A stretch of DNA of 64,000 bases from Candidatus Nanopelagicales bacterium (GTDB lineage Bacteria > Actinomycetota > Actinomycetes > S36-B12). The notes beneath the pieces were generated by a model. It ran no database searches, had not been told where the DNA came from, and saw nothing but the letters and a program-made list of their open reading frames with translations. This document shows, one piece after another, positions 25,517-35,232 of this stretch; position 1 is the stretch's first letter; the number at the start of each line of letters is the position of its first letter. The translations under genes were made by a program, and so were the position numbers. The stretch lies in the NCBI GenBank assembly GCA_028687755.1, contig JAQTZL010000012.1, positions 1 through 64,000 on the forward strand, read 5' to 3'.

Positions 25517-26692
25517 ATGGCTCGACGCAACCCACCCCTTGCTCCTCGAATGGCTCGTCACGCAACTTCAATCTTTGGCGAGATGTCAAAGCTCGCTTTA
25601 GAGCTCGACGCAATAAACCTCGGCCAAGGTTTTCCAGATACAGACGGCCCACAGCAACTTAAAGACGCAGCATGGCTGGCAATTTCCGAAGGTCGCGGGA
25701 ATCAATACCCACCTGTGCACGGGGTTCCTGCGCTTCGTTCAGCAATCGCTGACCATCAGCAGCGGTTTTATGGGATCGGGCTTGATCCAGATACCGATGT
25801 TGTCGTGACAACTGGTGCATCAGAGGCTCTCGCTGCTTCCATGCTGGCACTTATGGAACCTGGCGACGAAGTCATCATGTTTGAACCTTGGTTCGACGTG
25901 TATGAAGCCATCATTGATATGGCGCACGGTGTGCGTGTTGGTGTGCCAATGAATAGCAGTGGTTTGCGGCCCAACCTTGAACAACTCGAAGCTGCGATCA
26001 CTGCGCGCACTCGCGTGATCTTGCTGAATTCACCACACAATCCAACAGGAACCGTCTTCACGCGCGAAGAACTTCAAGTTGTTGCTTATCTAGCCATCAA
26101 GCACGACCTCATCGTGATTTCCGATGAAGCGTATGAGCATTTGTGGTTCGACGAATCGCGACACATTCCAGTTGCCACATTGCCAGGAATGTTTGAGCGC
26201 ACCATCGCTGTGGGTTCGGGTGGCAAGACGTTTTCATTTACTGGTTGGAAGGTTGGCTGGGCAAGCGGACCAGCTGACCTCATCGGTGCTGTGCGAACCG
26301 TACGTCAGCATCTTTCCTATGTATCTGGCGGACCATTCCAATGGGCAATCGCCGAAGGCCTTGCATTCCCAGATTCGTACTTTGAGAATCTGCGGTCTGA
26401 TTTACTCATGAAGCGAGATTTACTCGGTTGCGGATTGCGTGATCTTGGCTTTGATGTGATCACTCCACAGGGCACCTATTTCATCACCACCGACGTACGC
26501 CCACTTGGCTATGAGAATGGCTTGGAATTTTGCCGAGAGCTCCCACTTAAGGCCGGAGTGGTCGCTATTCCCCACCAAGTCTTCTGTGCAGATGTTTCGA
26601 TCGGTGCCCCTTATGTGCGCTGGGCTTTTTGCAAGCAACCAGCAGTGCTTCAAGGGGCACTCGATCGAATGGCATCAGCGATTACACGGTGA
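25517..26692 (+). CDS. Class I/II pyridoxal-phosphate aminotransferase (DapC/KAT-like)
   Basis: A 391-residue fold-type I aminotransferase. Signature sites are NLGQGFPD at 34-41, NSPHNPTGT (Asn175), ISDEAYEHLW (Asp203, Tyr206) and the Schiff-base Lys237 in GSGGKTFSFTGWKVGW. In actinobacteria the closest functional groups are N-succinyldiaminopimelate aminotransferase (DapC) and kynurenine/glutamine transaminases. The sequence alone does not separate them; no lysine-pathway genes are adjacent. It starts 16 nt after the protease stop and overlaps the convergent clpB end by 11 nt. Confidence 0.85.
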   Translation: MARRNPPLAPRMARHATSIFGEMSKLALELDAINLGQGFPDTDGPQQLKDAAWLAISEGRGNQYPPVHGVPALRSAIADHQQRFYGIGLDPDTDVVVTTGASEALAASMLALMEPGDEVIMFEPWFDVYEAIIDMAHGVRVGVPMNSSGLRPNLEQLEAAITARTRVILLNSPHNPTGTVFTREELQVVAYLAIKHDLIVISDEAYEHLWFDESRHIPVATLPGMFERTIAVGSGGKTFSFTGWKVGWASGPADLIGAVRTVRQHLSYVSGGPFQWAIAEGLAFPDSYFENLRSDLLMKRDLLGCGLRDLGFDVITPQGTYFITTDVRPLGYENGLEFCRELPLKAGVVAIPHQVFCADVSIGAPYVRWAFCKQPAVLQGALDRMASAITR

Positions 26693-29261
26693 CAGTGAGT
26701 GCTGAACCGTCTGACGCAACTCCGATATGAACAGTGTCACCATCATGGGCTTCACCACTGAGTAAAACCTTTGCAAGCTTGTCGCCAATGGCGGTTTGCA
26801 CCAAACGACGCAATGGTCGAGCACCGTAAGCAGGGTCAAAGCCCATATTCACAAGCCACAATTTCGCATCTTCTGAAAGATCCAGGGTGATGCGTCGGTC
26901 GTCAAGACGTTGTTGCAGGGCCGCGATCTGAATATCGGCAACTTTGGTCAGTTGAGCACGATCAAGTGGCTCGAACGTGATCATGCCATCGAGTCGGTTC
27001 AAGAATTCCGGTCGGAATTGTTGACGCACAACTGCCAGCACCTGCTCCTTACGCTCCTCGAATGGCACGTCAGTTTCAATGAGGAACTGACTGCCCATGT
27101 TCGAAGTGAGAATCAAGATCACATTGCGGAAATCAACCGTGCGACCTTGACCGTCTGTTAAGCGACCGTCATCGAGAACCTGTAGCAAGATGTCGAAGAC
27201 TTCTGGATGTGCTTTCTCAACCTCATCGAGCAGTACAACCGAGTACGGGCGACGACGTACTGCTTCAGTGAGCTGCCCGCCTTCTTCATAACCGACGTAC
27301 CCCGGTGGGGCACCAACTAACCGCGAAACCGAATGCTTCTCGGAGTATTCGCTCATGTCGATACGCACCATTGCGCGCTCATCATCAAACAAGAACTCAG
27401 CAAGAGCCTTGGCGAGTTCGGTTTTACCGACACCTGTTGGACCAAGGAACATGAATGAACCTGTTGGACGGTTGGGATCTGAGATGCCCGCGCGTGCACG
27501 ACGCACAGCATCGCTGACCTCTTGAACTGCTTCCTTTTGGCCGATGACTCGCTTGCCGAGTTCTTCTTCCATGCGAAGCAGCTTTTGCGTTTCACCTTCA
27601 AGTAAGCGCCCCGCCGGAATGCCCGTCCATGCCGCAACAACTTCAGCAATATCGTCGGCCGTGACTTCTTCTTTCACCATAGCCGAGCGCTCATTTGCCT
27701 CATTTGAAACGCGCACCAGCTCTTCATCCAAGCCTGGGATTTCTGCATAAAGGATTCGAGAAGCTTGCTCGAAGTCACCTTCACGTTGAGCGCGTTCCGC
27801 GATCGCGCGTAGGTCATCAATGCGTACCTTAATTTCACCTACACGATCAAGACCTGCCTTTTCAGCATCCCAACGAGCGCGTAGGCCTTTGAGTTCTTCA
27901 TCTTTATCCGCAATTTCATCGCGGATTTTCTTCAGGCGATCCTTCGATGCATCGTCAGTTTCCTTGGCGACCGCAAGCTCTTCCATGCGTAGACGATCCA
28001 CTTGGCGTTGCAACACATCGATCTCTACTGGAGACGAGTCAATTTCCATGCGAAGGCGAGATGCAGATTCATCCATGAGGTCGATTGCTTTGTCCGGCAA
28101 GAATCGCGCAGTGATGTAGCGATCAGAAAGCGTAGCTGCGGCAACCAAGGCAGAGTCAGAGATGACCACCTTGTGATGAGCCTCGTACTTCTCTTTGATT
28201 CCGCGCAGGATTGCAATCGTGTCTTCAACTGATGGTTGGTTCACCATCACTTGCTGGAAACGACGTTCCAGTGCTGCATCTTTCTCAATGTATTGGCGGT
28301 ACTCATCAAGAGTGGTGGCACCGATCATGCGAAGTTCACCACGAGCAAGCATCGGCTTGAGCATGTTGCCAGCATCCATCGCGCCTTCACCGCCAGCTCC
28401 GGCGCCAACAACGGTGTGAAGCTCGTCGATGAAGGTGATGATTTGGCCATCTGATTCCTTGATCTCATCAAGGACAGCCTTCAAGCGCTCTTCAAACTCA
28501 CCGCGGTACTTCGCTCCAGCAACCATGGCACCCAAATCAAGGGAGTACAAAGTTTTGCCTTGTAATGACGTTGGAACGTCACCTTCAACAATGCGTCGGG
28601 CAAGGCCTTCAACTACTGCAGTTTTTCCGACACCAGGTTCACCAATAAGTACTGGGTTGTTCTTGGTGCGGCGCGACAGCACCTGAATCGTGCGTCGAAC
28701 TTCTTCATCCCGACCAATAACGGGGTCAATTTTTCCCTCGCGTGCCCGAGCAGTGAGGTCAACACCAAACTTTTCTAGTGCTTGGAAGGTTTGTTCTGGA
28801 TCTTGAGATGTCACGCGTGCTGACCCCCGTACATTTTGTAGTGCATCAATAAGTGCAGCTGGCGTTGCACCAACCTGAGCGAGTCGATCACTGACTCCAA
28901 CACCGCCATCTTTGGAAAGTCCAATGAGGAGGTGTTCTGTACTGACATATTCATCGCCGCGTTCTTTGGCGAGATCCTGAGCAGCGTTGAGCACCTTGTA
29001 TGTGGCATTACTGAGTTGTGGAGACGAAACAGAGGAACCACTTGCGCTTGGAAGTGCATCAAGCGCCTGTCGAACTTGTGCAGTTAAGCCAGATACATCT
29101 GCACCTACAGCATTGAGAAGTGCACTTGCTATGCCTTCACCCTGCTGAAGCAAAGAATCAAGTACATGAAGTGGCTCTACCTGAGGATTGCCTTTTGCTG
29201 CTGCAATTCGCACAGCAGCGCCAAGGGCATCCTGGCTTTTTGTTGTGAATTGAATGTCCAT
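26682..29261 (-). CDS. clpB: ATP-dependent disaggregase ClpB
   Basis: ClpB is a hexameric AAA+ chaperone that pulls proteins out of aggregates with DnaK. The 859-residue protein has the N-terminal Clp-N repeat (to about 150), a first ATPase with GEPGVGKT near 204, the coiled-coil middle domain that binds DnaK (about 400-520), and a second ATPase with GPTGVGKT near 600. There is no ClpP-binding IGL loop, as expected of ClpB. It starts 12 nt after hspR, placing it inside the dnaK operon rather than as the separate transcription unit seen in Streptomyces. Confidence 0.97.
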   Translation of the reverse strand: MDIQFTTKSQDALGAAVRIAAAKGNPQVEPLHVLDSLLQQGEGIASALLNAVGADVSGLTAQVRQALDALPSASGSSVSSPQLSNATYKVLNAAQDLAKERGDEYVSTEHLLIGLSKDGGVGVSDRLAQVGATPAALIDALQNVRGSARVTSQDPEQTFQALEKFGVDLTARAREGKIDPVIGRDEEVRRTIQVLSRRTKNNPVLIGEPGVGKTAVVEGLARRIVEGDVPTSLQGKTLYSLDLGAMVAGAKYRGEFEERLKAVLDEIKESDGQIITFIDELHTVVGAGAGGEGAMDAGNMLKPMLARGELRMIGATTLDEYRQYIEKDAALERRFQQVMVNQPSVEDTIAILRGIKEKYEAHHKVVISDSALVAAATLSDRYITARFLPDKAIDLMDESASRLRMEIDSSPVEIDVLQRQVDRLRMEELAVAKETDDASKDRLKKIRDEIADKDEELKGLRARWDAEKAGLDRVGEIKVRIDDLRAIAERAQREGDFEQASRILYAEIPGLDEELVRVSNEANERSAMVKEEVTADDIAEVVAAWTGIPAGRLLEGETQKLLRMEEELGKRVIGQKEAVQEVSDAVRRARAGISDPNRPTGSFMFLGPTGVGKTELAKALAEFLFDDERAMVRIDMSEYSEKHSVSRLVGAPPGYVGYEEGGQLTEAVRRRPYSVVLLDEVEKAHPEVFDILLQVLDDGRLTDGQGRTVDFRNVILILTSNMGSQFLIETDVPFEERKEQVLAVVRQQFRPEFLNRLDGMITFEPLDRAQLTKVADIQIAALQQRLDDRRITLDLSEDAKLWLVNMGFDPAYGARPLRRLVQTAIGDKLAKVLLSGEAHDGDTVHIGVASDGSALTVTV

Positions 29262-29273
29262 CGTTTGCTTTCC

Positions 29274-29618
29274 TTATCGCTGGGAGCGACGATTTGGGCG
29301 CCACACCACAAGAGCAGTTGAGGACTTTTCCTTATGGAATTCACGCACTTGATTGCGTAATCCTTCGACTTCTTCTTGCAGCACAAGAATGCGTCGAATA
29401 CCTTCCAAGGAAAGGCCTTCAGCAGAGAGATCTGCGATCTCTCGTAAACGCGCGATATCGCGCGCAGAATAAAGCCGGTTTCGGCCGCCCACTCGCGTTG
29501 GTGACACCAGCCCGAGTCGGTCATATTGACGCAGGGTCTGCGGATGCAAGGCTGCAAGCTGCGCCGCGACCGAGATAGCAAAGACCGGATGGTCATCGGC
29601 TACTTGGAAGCGGTCCAT
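29274..29618 (-). CDS. hspR: Heat-shock repressor HspR (MerR family)
   Basis: HspR represses the dnaK operon by binding HAIR inverted repeats, with DnaK acting as co-repressor. The 114-residue protein has the MerR-type helix-turn-helix (FAISVAAQLAALHPQTLRQYD) followed by RLGLVSPTRVGGRNRLYS and a dimerisation coil (ISRLREIADLS region). The short basic end lacks the effector domain of other MerR proteins, as in known HspR. It lies 1 nt after dnaJ and 12 nt before clpB, so the repressor is made from the operon it controls. Confidence 0.93.
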   Translation of the reverse strand: MDRFQVADDHPVFAISVAAQLAALHPQTLRQYDRLGLVSPTRVGGRNRLYSARDIARLREIADLSAEGLSLEGIRRILVLQEEVEGLRNQVREFHKEKSSTALVVWRPNRRSQR

Positions 29619-29619
29619 C

Positions 29620-30774
29620 TCACTGCCCTGCCAGATTCATAAGATCTCGACGAGGGTCGTGATCCTCGGTGAGACCTGCGTAGGTTTCTAATGCTTTGCG
29701 TGCTTCATCGGTGAGCTTCTGCGGCACAGCAACTTCAACAGTGACAAGAACATCTCCCTGCTTGCCATCCTTGCGCTTAATCCCCTTGCCCTTCACCCGG
29801 AAGGTTTTGCCTGTTGTCGTTCCCGCAGGAATCTTCAACGTGACATTGCCATCGCGAGGTGTTGGCACAGTGATCTGTGACCCCAATGCGGCTTCACTAA
29901 AGGTGACAGGCGCTGTGAAGACGATGTTGTCGCCCTTGCGCGTGAACAGCGGATGCGATGCCACGTGGATGTTCACCATGAGATCACCGGCTGGTCCGCC
30001 ACGCTCGCCGGGTGAGCCCTTACCGGCAAGACGAATACGAGCCTCATCTTTCACACCTGCTGGGATGCGCGCCTGAACTGTGCGTGTTTTCATTGCACGC
30101 CCTGCACCACGGCATGCGGTGCAGGGGTCATCAATGAGTTGACCTCGGCCGCGACATGTTGGGCAAGTTTCAGGGAAGGCAAACCCACCAGCATTGCGAG
30201 CCACCTGACCTTGCCCACCACAACTTGGACAGGTGTGCGGCATCGTTCCAGGCTTTGCACCAGTACCGCGACATGAATCGCATGCTGCTTCAGTGCGCAG
30301 ATTCAAGGGAACAGTCACGCCATCGAGTGCATCATCGAAACTGAGATTCAATTCAGTTTCCAGATCGTCACCACGACGTGGTTGTGGTGAACGTGCGCCG
30401 CCTCGGCCGCGGTTAAAGATGCCGCCGAGGAGATCACTGAAGTCACCGCCTTGCCCGCCGAAGAGGTCATCCATATTGACGTTGTAGGAACCGCCACCTG
30501 GTGCACCTGCGCCATAGCCGCCTGGGCCGAATCCACCTGATGCAAACATGGCACGGGCTTCGTCATACTCCCGACGCTTATCTGCATCAGACAACACGTC
30601 ATAGGCCTCGGAGACTTCTTTGAACTTCTCTTCTGCCTTTGGATTGTCTGGATTCTTATCCGGATGCAATTCACGGGCTAGCTTGCGGTACTTCTTCTTG
30701 ATCTCATCGGCTGCGGCATCTTTGCTCACACCCAATGAGGCATAGAAGTCCTTCTCAAGCCAATCCTTATTCAC
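29620..30774 (-). CDS. dnaJ: Co-chaperone DnaJ
   Basis: DnaJ delivers clients to DnaK and stimulates its ATPase. The 384-residue protein has a J domain with HPD near residue 37, a Gly/Phe-rich linker from about 75 to 120, and four CxxCxGxG zinc repeats between about 163 and 230 ([32 protein letters not shown]). The C-terminal client domains follow. The complete zinc set makes it a type I DnaJ. It is the third gene of the operon, 13 nt after grpE. Confidence 0.96.
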   Translation of the reverse strand: MNKDWLEKDFYASLGVSKDAAADEIKKKYRKLARELHPDKNPDNPKAEEKFKEVSEAYDVLSDADKRREYDEARAMFASGGFGPGGYGAGAPGGGSYNVNMDDLFGGQGGDFSDLLGGIFNRGRGGARSPQPRRGDDLETELNLSFDDALDGVTVPLNLRTEAACDSCRGTGAKPGTMPHTCPSCGGQGQVARNAGGFAFPETCPTCRGRGQLIDDPCTACRGAGRAMKTRTVQARIPAGVKDEARIRLAGKGSPGERGGPAGDLMVNIHVASHPLFTRKGDNIVFTAPVTFSEAALGSQITVPTPRDGNVTLKIPAGTTTGKTFRVKGKGIKRKDGKQGDVLVTVEVAVPQKLTDEARKALETYAGLTEDHDPRRDLMNLAGQ

Positions 30775-30787
30775 AATTCTTCCTTGC

Positions 30788-31345
30788 TTAGTCCGTTCCA
30801 GCTACGGCTACCCGAGCTGGGCGAAGCACTCTTCCTGCGTATCGGTAACCAACTTGGTACACCGAAACAACGGTCGGTTCTGCAACAGCGTCATTTGATT
30901 CACTCGTGAGTGCTTCATGCACTGCTGGATCAAATGGTTCATTTGCTTGACCAAAGGTTTCAAGGCCGAGCTTGGTACATGTTGCTTCTAGTGACTCACC
31001 AATAGTTTTGAAGGCACCTTCAAGTTCGCCATGTTCCCGCGCCCGATTGATGTCGTCTAACAACGGAAGCAACTCGTTGAGCACGCCACCGATTGCATTT
31101 TCTCGACTGACTTCGCGGTCACGATCAACACGCTTGCGGTAGTTGGCGTATTCAGCGTGAACTCGCTGGAGATCTCCAGTGAGTTCAGCAACCTTTGCTT
31201 CGACTTCATTGATGTCACCTTCAACCTGAGCACCCTCTTCAGGTACGTCAGCAGTTTCCTGCTGACGTACCTCGAAGGTCTCCGGATCGATGCGGCGCTT
31301 ATCGGTTACCCGAACGCCGACTTCGTCGGTTTCGTCGTTGCTCAC
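30788..31345 (-). CDS. grpE: Nucleotide exchange factor GrpE
   Basis: GrpE exchanges ADP for ATP on DnaK. The 185-residue protein has a charged N-terminal region, a long helix (about 45-95, [21 protein letters not shown] then [10 protein letters not shown]), and the beta domain with [11 protein letters not shown] and the conserved [20 protein letters not shown] end. Its start overlaps the dnaK stop by four bases, so the two are translationally coupled. Confidence 0.96.
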   Translation of the reverse strand: MSNDETDEVGVRVTDKRRIDPETFEVRQQETADVPEEGAQVEGDINEVEAKVAELTGDLQRVHAEYANYRKRVDRDREVSRENAIGGVLNELLPLLDDINRAREHGELEGAFKTIGESLEATCTKLGLETFGQANEPFDPAVHEALTSESNDAVAEPTVVSVYQVGYRYAGRVLRPARVAVAGTD

Positions 31346-33168
31346 TTGGTCTCGTCCTCATCAACGATCTCTGCGTCAACAACGTCGTCATCGTTGTCAG
31401 CTTGTGCATCGCCACCTGCCGCATCAGCAGCTGCGGTTGCTTCGTACATAGCTGCGCCAAGTGCCTGGCTTGCCTGAGCAACCTTTTCGGTAGCTTCACG
31501 CATTGCTGGCAGGTCATTGGCCTCGATTGCCTGCTTGAGTTCTTCAAGTGGGCCGTCGACATTTGCCTTTGCATCTGCTGGCACCTTGTCAGCGTTGTCT
31601 GCCAGGAACCTTTCAGTCTGGTAGACGAGAGACTCTGCGGTGTTGCGTACTTCAGCTTCTTCGCGACGAGCCTTGTCTTCATCAGCGTGTGCTTCTGCAT
31701 CACGCATCATGCGATCAATGTCGTCTTTGCTCAGTGCTGAACCACCCGAGATGGTCATCGACTGCTCCTTGCTCGTTGCGCGGTCCTTAGCGGAAACGTG
31801 CACGATGCCGTTGGCGTCGATGTCGAAGGTCACTTCGATCTGAGGGATACCACGTGGCGCTGGTGGCAAACCTGTGAGCTCGAAGGTTCCAAGCCGCTTG
31901 TTGTATGCAGCCATCTCGCGCTCACCTTGGTACACCGAAATCAACACGGATGGTTGGTTGTCTTCAGCAGTTGTGAAGGTTTCTGAACGCTTTGTTGGAA
32001 TAGTGGTGTTGCGCTCAATGAGCTTGGTCATCACGCCGCCCTTGGTTTCAATACCAAGCGACAGTGGAGTCACATCGAGAAGAAGAACATCCTTCACCTC
32101 GCCCTTCAGTACACCAGCCTGAAGAGCTGCTCCGATTGCAACAACCTCATCAGGGTTAACACCCTTATTTGGCTCCTTGCCGGTTTCCGCCTTCACCAAT
32201 TCGCTCACTGCTGGCATACGAGTTGATCCACCAACAAGTACGACCTGGTCGATGTTCTTCACATCAATGCCAGCATCCTTGAGGACGGCACGCACTGGCT
32301 TCTTGGTGCGTTCCAACAAGTCAGCAGTCATCTGCTCGAACTGTGAACGAGACAGAGTCTCCTCCAAGTGCAATGGACCTTCAGTGCTTGCAGTGATGTA
32401 CGGCAAGTTGATTGATGTCGACATTGAACTTGAGAGTTCGATCTTTGCCTTTTCAGCCGCTTCACGAAGACGCTGCGTAGCCATCTTGTCTTTCGACAAG
32501 TCCACGCCGTGTGCGTTCTTGAACGACGTCACCATCCAGTCAACAACTGCGTTATCCCAGTCGTCGCCACCAAGGTGGTTGTCACCACTGGTTGCCTTGA
32601 CTTCAACAACACCGTCGCCAATTTCGAGAAGTGAAACGTCGAACGTTCCGCCGCCAAGGTCGAAGACCAAGATAGTTTGTTCGATGTCACCCTTATCAAG
32701 ACCATAAGCAAGTGCTGCTGATGTTGGCTCGTTAATGATGCGAAGTACGTTCAGACCTGCAATCTCGCCGGCTTCTTTGGTTGCCTGACGTTCAGCATCG
32801 CTGAAGTACGCAGGAACAGTGATGACTGCATCTGTGACGTTCTCACCTAAGTAGGCCTCGGCGTCGCGCTTCAACTTCATGAGCGTGCGGGCACTGATTT
32901 CCTGGGGGGTGTACGCCTTACCGTCAATGTCGACAGTCCAGTTAGTACCCATGTGACGCTTGACCGACCGAATAGTGCGATCAACGTTGGTCACAGCTTG
33001 GCGCTTGGCAACTTCACCAACGAGCACCTCGCCGTTTTTAGCGAATGCGACAACGGACGGGGTGGTCCGAGCACCTTCAGCATTAGCGATGACGACGGGT
33101 TCTCCGCCTTCAAGAACTGAGACAACGGAGTTGGTTGTACCCAGGTCGATACCTACTGCACGGGACAT
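31342..33168 (-). CDS. dnaK: Molecular chaperone DnaK (Hsp70)
   Basis: DnaK is the cytoplasmic Hsp70 that binds unfolded proteins in an ATP-driven cycle. The 608-residue protein opens with [18 protein letters not shown] and contains [32 protein letters not shown] and the linker [17 protein letters not shown]. Its acidic C-terminal tail ([14 protein letters not shown]) is normal. It is first in the operon dnaK-grpE-dnaJ-hspR-clpB, preceded by a HAIR-like operator about 100 nt upstream, so regulation by HspR is expected. Confidence 0.98.
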   Translation of the reverse strand: MSRAVGIDLGTTNSVVSVLEGGEPVVIANAEGARTTPSVVAFAKNGEVLVGEVAKRQAVTNVDRTIRSVKRHMGTNWTVDIDGKAYTPQEISARTLMKLKRDAEAYLGENVTDAVITVPAYFSDAERQATKEAGEIAGLNVLRIINEPTSAALAYGLDKGDIEQTILVFDLGGGTFDVSLLEIGDGVVEVKATSGDNHLGGDDWDNAVVDWMVTSFKNAHGVDLSKDKMATQRLREAAEKAKIELSSSMSTSINLPYITASTEGPLHLEETLSRSQFEQMTADLLERTKKPVRAVLKDAGIDVKNIDQVVLVGGSTRMPAVSELVKAETGKEPNKGVNPDEVVAIGAALQAGVLKGEVKDVLLLDVTPLSLGIETKGGVMTKLIERNTTIPTKRSETFTTAEDNQPSVLISVYQGEREMAAYNKRLGTFELTGLPPAPRGIPQIEVTFDIDANGIVHVSAKDRATSKEQSMTISGGSALSKDDIDRMMRDAEAHADEDKARREEAEVRNTAESLVYQTERFLADNADKVPADAKANVDGPLEELKQAIEANDLPAMREATEKVAQASQALGAAMYEATAAADAAGGDAQADNDDDVVDAEIVDEDETK

Positions 33169-33269
33169 AGTGGTCGTACTCCTTCTTTATTACCTGACCG
33201 GATCGTCAGAAGTTCATGTCTTCTAGTTTCCTCGCCCTCAAGGTCTGTTGCAAGTCCTGCATCAGATCC

Positions 33270-33290
33270 TTTGAGTCGAGTGGACTCATA
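33270..33290 (-). promoter_or_regulatory. HAIR-like HspR operator upstream of dnaK
   Basis: On the minus strand TATGAGT-N7-ACTCAAA fits the HspR inverted repeat CTTGAGT-N7-ACTCAAG with correct 7-nt spacing and 11 of 14 positions. It lies about 100 nt upstream of the dnaK start. The gene for HspR is in the operon. No other equally good copy was seen in this gap. Confidence 0.6.
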
Positions 33291-33339
33291 TGTATACAAC
33301 TCAGAGTGCTGAGCTTTCATTCCCGGCTTTTCTTGGAAA

Positions 33340-33361
33340 TTATGTGATTTGGATCACATAA
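33340..33361. promoter_or_regulatory. Perfect CRP/GlxR-type palindrome between dcd and dnaK
   Basis: TTATGTGA and TCACATAA form perfect 8-bp arms around a 6-nt spacer, containing the exact core TGTGA-N6-TCACA recognised by cAMP-receptor-type regulators (mycobacterial CRP, corynebacterial GlxR). It lies about 170 nt upstream of dnaK and just beyond the dcd terminator. Which gene it serves is not shown; dnaK is the only gene reading away from it. Confidence 0.6.
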
Positions 33362-33367
33362 AACAAA

Positions 33368-33387
33368 AGCCGCCCCGAAGGGCGGCT
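33368..33387 (-). terminator. Intrinsic terminator of dcd
   Basis: An 8-bp stem AGCCGCCC / GGGCGGCT with a CGAA (TTCG) tetraloop lies 14 nt after the dcd stop. On the minus strand it is followed by TTTGTTTT, the usual form of a rho-independent terminator. Confidence 0.85.
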
Positions 33388-33401
33388 CATGCTGGCTGAA
33401 T

Positions 33402-33977
33402 CTAGATCGAGGTGCGATGGAAATTCGCGAATGACCGACTCGGGGTTGGTCCGCGCTGACCTTGGTAGCGCGAGCCGTACTTTTCTGAGCCATATGGGTG
33501 TTCGGCTGGGCTAGAGAGACGGAATAGGCACAGCTGGCCAATCTTCATGCCTGGGTACAACAGGATCGGCAGGTTCGCAACGTTTGCCAATTCCAAGGTC
33601 ACGTGACCAGAAAAGCCAGGGTCAATGAATCCAGCCGTCGAGTGAGTGAGCAAGCCCAAGCGGCCAAGGGAAGACTTGCCCTCTAGACGGCCAGCCAAAT
33701 CATCGGGAAGTGACACCACTTCATAGGTGGAACCCAGCACGAATTCCCCAGGATGCAGCACAAAAGGCTCGTCGCCCTCTGGCTCAATCAGGCGAGTGAG
33801 CTCTGGCTGTTCAGTGCTGGGATCAATGAACGGGTACTTGTGGTTCTCGAATACGCGGAACCAACGGTCCAGGCGCACGTCGATGCTCGAAGGCTGAATC
33901 ATCGCCTCGTCATAAGGCTCAACAGCAACGCGACCCGAAGCGATCTCGGCCTTGAAATCTCCATCTGAAAGCAGCAC
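33402..33977 (-). CDS. dcd: dCTP deaminase (probably bifunctional dCTP deaminase/dUTPase)
   Basis: Dcd deaminates dCTP on the way to dTTP. The 191-residue protein starts [17 protein letters not shown] and follows the M. tuberculosis enzyme almost motif for motif: [76 protein letters not shown] and [12 protein letters not shown]. The mycobacterial homologue makes dUMP directly from dCTP, so that activity is likely here. The C-terminal tail that closes over the active site is intact. It is monocistronic with its own terminator. Confidence 0.94.
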   Translation of the reverse strand: MLLSDGDFKAEIASGRVAVEPYDEAMIQPSSIDVRLDRWFRVFENHKYPFIDPSTEQPELTRLIEPEGDEPFVLHPGEFVLGSTYEVVSLPDDLAGRLEGKSSLGRLGLLTHSTAGFIDPGFSGHVTLELANVANLPILLYPGMKIGQLCLFRLSSPAEHPYGSEKYGSRYQGQRGPTPSRSFANFHRTSI

Positions 33978-34083
33978 GGGACGAGGTTATCTAACCCCGC
34001 CCGTTAATGCACAGACGCCCGCCAAAGAGTCCGTCCTGCGGCTTCTCGGGGAACTTTCCTTCAGCTGTACCCGTCCAAGCCGT

Positions 34084-34593
34084 GTGAAGCGCTCATGGGT
34101 AACACGCCTACTTATTGCACCGATGGCTCTTCTTGTCATCGGAATAATTCCGACTATGGCTCAGGCCGCATCACAACTAAATCCGACAACAGTCTCATCC
34201 AGCGTTTCCGATTTTCGACAATCCATTGGAACCGTGTTGAACTCGTATTACTTAACCTACGGAAGTCGACTTTCACTTGCGGAGCAAGCACAGATGAGCA
34301 CACTTATGAAACAAGTTGACCAAGAACTTTCTGTTCTTCAAAGGAAAACTCAGGCAAGTGCCAAACTTGCACAACAGCACGCGGCCAAGGCGAAACAAAA
34401 AGACGCAGCTCGCACAGCGGCAAAGTCGTTCGACATCGCCTACTCACATGCGATGACAAGTCTTGAAAAAGTTCAACCAATATTGCAGCCAAAGCTCTCA
34501 CTCTTTGAAGCATTTCGTGCGAAATATGATTTGGATCAATCACTTCAAGCCTTTGAAACGCTGGGCAGGCAACTTCACACACTTGCCGATTAA
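34084..34593 (+). CDS. Small exported protein with a helical, coiled-coil-like body
   Basis: No family is recognised. From GTG 34084 the protein has 169 residues: a basic start, a hydrophobic signal segment (LLIAPMALLVIGIIPTMAQA, cut near AQA-AS), and then a mostly helical body with Gln, Ala, Lys and Leu in heptad-like spacing. There are no cysteines in the mature part and no anchor. The open frame extends up to 33952, which would overlap the divergent dcd gene, so the internal GTG is preferred although it lacks a clear ribosome-binding site. It converges with arfB with no gap. Confidence 0.6.
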   Translation: MKRSWVTRLLIAPMALLVIGIIPTMAQAASQLNPTTVSSSVSDFRQSIGTVLNSYYLTYGSRLSLAEQAQMSTLMKQVDQELSVLQRKTQASAKLAQQHAAKAKQKDAARTAAKSFDIAYSHAMTSLEKVQPILQPKLSLFEAFRAKYDLDQSLQAFETLGRQLHTLAD

Positions 34594-35022
34594 CTAGTCG
34601 TGTTCCTTGGAACTTCGCAAACGTTTTGTTTCACCTCGCGACTTCTTCGAGTTGAGTCTGCGTTCAACTGATCCCTTTGTGGGCCGGGTTGCCTTGCGTG
34701 TACGCGCCGGCGGCGCAATTGCTTCACGCAGAAGTTGAGCCAAGCGCTGTTCAGCCGCTCTTCGGTTTTGTAATTGAGACCGTTGCTCTGAGGCCGTAAT
34801 GGTGATGCAGCCGTCTACTAACTTCGACTTCAAATTTTTCAATGCTCGTTGGCGTAGGTATTCGGGCAGGCTTAGGGATTTAGCAATGTCATAGCTGAGC
34901 TGCACACGCGAATCCGCTGTGTTGACCCCCTGTCCGCCAGGGCCGGACGAGCGGGAAAATTTCACGACCAACTCGGCCTGCGGAATCACCACAGCCCCAC
35001 GAATGACGAGGTCGTCTGCCAT
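34594..35022 (-). CDS. arfB: Ribosome-rescue peptidyl-tRNA hydrolase ArfB (YaeJ type)
   Basis: ArfB releases nascent chains from ribosomes stalled without a stop codon. The 142-residue protein has the release-factor loop SRSSGPGGQGVNTADSRV with GGQ at residues 29-31, and a basic C-terminal tail (KGSVERRLNSKKSRGETKRL) that enters the empty mRNA channel. The short length and the tail distinguish it from full release factors RF1 and RF2. Nothing next to it suggests a partner; a tRNA gene begins 60 nt beyond its start on the other strand. Confidence 0.93.
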   Translation of the reverse strand: MADDLVIRGAVVIPQAELVVKFSRSSGPGGQGVNTADSRVQLSYDIAKSLSLPEYLRQRALKNLKSKLVDGCITITASEQRSQLQNRRAAEQRLAQLLREAIAPPARTRKATRPTKGSVERRLNSKKSRGETKRLRSSKEHD

Positions 35023-35044
35023 TCCATAAGCATGGAGCAGAACG

Positions 35045-35073
35045 CTGACAATTGAAAACCGCTAAAGTAATTG
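35045..35073 (+). promoter_or_regulatory. Predicted promoter of tRNA-Gly
   Basis: CTGACA (35045-35050) and TAATTG (35068-35073) are separated by 17 nt, and the tRNA begins 10 nt later. This spacing and position suit a direct tRNA promoter with transcription starting just before the 5' end. Confidence 0.45.
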
Positions 35074-35082
35074 AGTACCTTC

Positions 35083-35153
35083 GCGGGCGTAGTTCAGTGG
35101 TAGAACACCAGCTTCCCAAGCTGGATATGCGGGTTCGATTCCCGTCGCCCGCT
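35083..35153 (+). tRNA. tRNA-Gly (anticodon CCC)
   Basis: A standard 71-nt cloverleaf: acceptor GCGGGCG/CGCCCGC, D-stem GTTC/GAAC, anticodon stem CCAGC/GCTGG with loop TTCCCAA (anticodon CCC, reading GGG), T-stem GCGGG/CCCGT and discriminator T. CCA is not encoded. Its 3' end is part of a 29-bp direct repeat that recurs 57 nt downstream. Confidence 0.95.
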
Positions 35154-35225
35154 CCGCAGGAGAGGCCTTTCGAATCGGGAGGAACGTAGTGACGGATCCC
35201 GTCGCCCGCTCCGCAGGAGAGGCCT
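35140..35225 (+). repeat. 29-bp direct repeat duplicating the 3' end of tRNA-Gly
   Basis: The 29 bases from 35140 to 35168 recur exactly at 35197-35225. They cover the last 14 nt of tRNA-Gly (T-stem and acceptor) and the 15 nt beyond. The 28-nt spacer contains TCGGGA and, at its end, GGATCCCG, which can pair around GGAACGTAGTGACG. The layout resembles the scar of an integration or a tandem duplication at a tRNA 3' end. The second copy ends 8 nt before the stop of the DUF2237 gene. Confidence 0.85.
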
Positions 35226-35232
35226 CGGCACG

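Noticed and set aside
33299-33313. CTCAG-AGTG-CTGAG inverted repeat near the HAIR-like site as a second HspR operator
   Set aside because: It lacks the TTGAGT core and the 7-nt spacing.
35155-35232. CRISPR-like repeat array
   Set aside because: Only two copies of the 29-bp unit exist, one of them part of a tRNA, and no cas gene is in the window.
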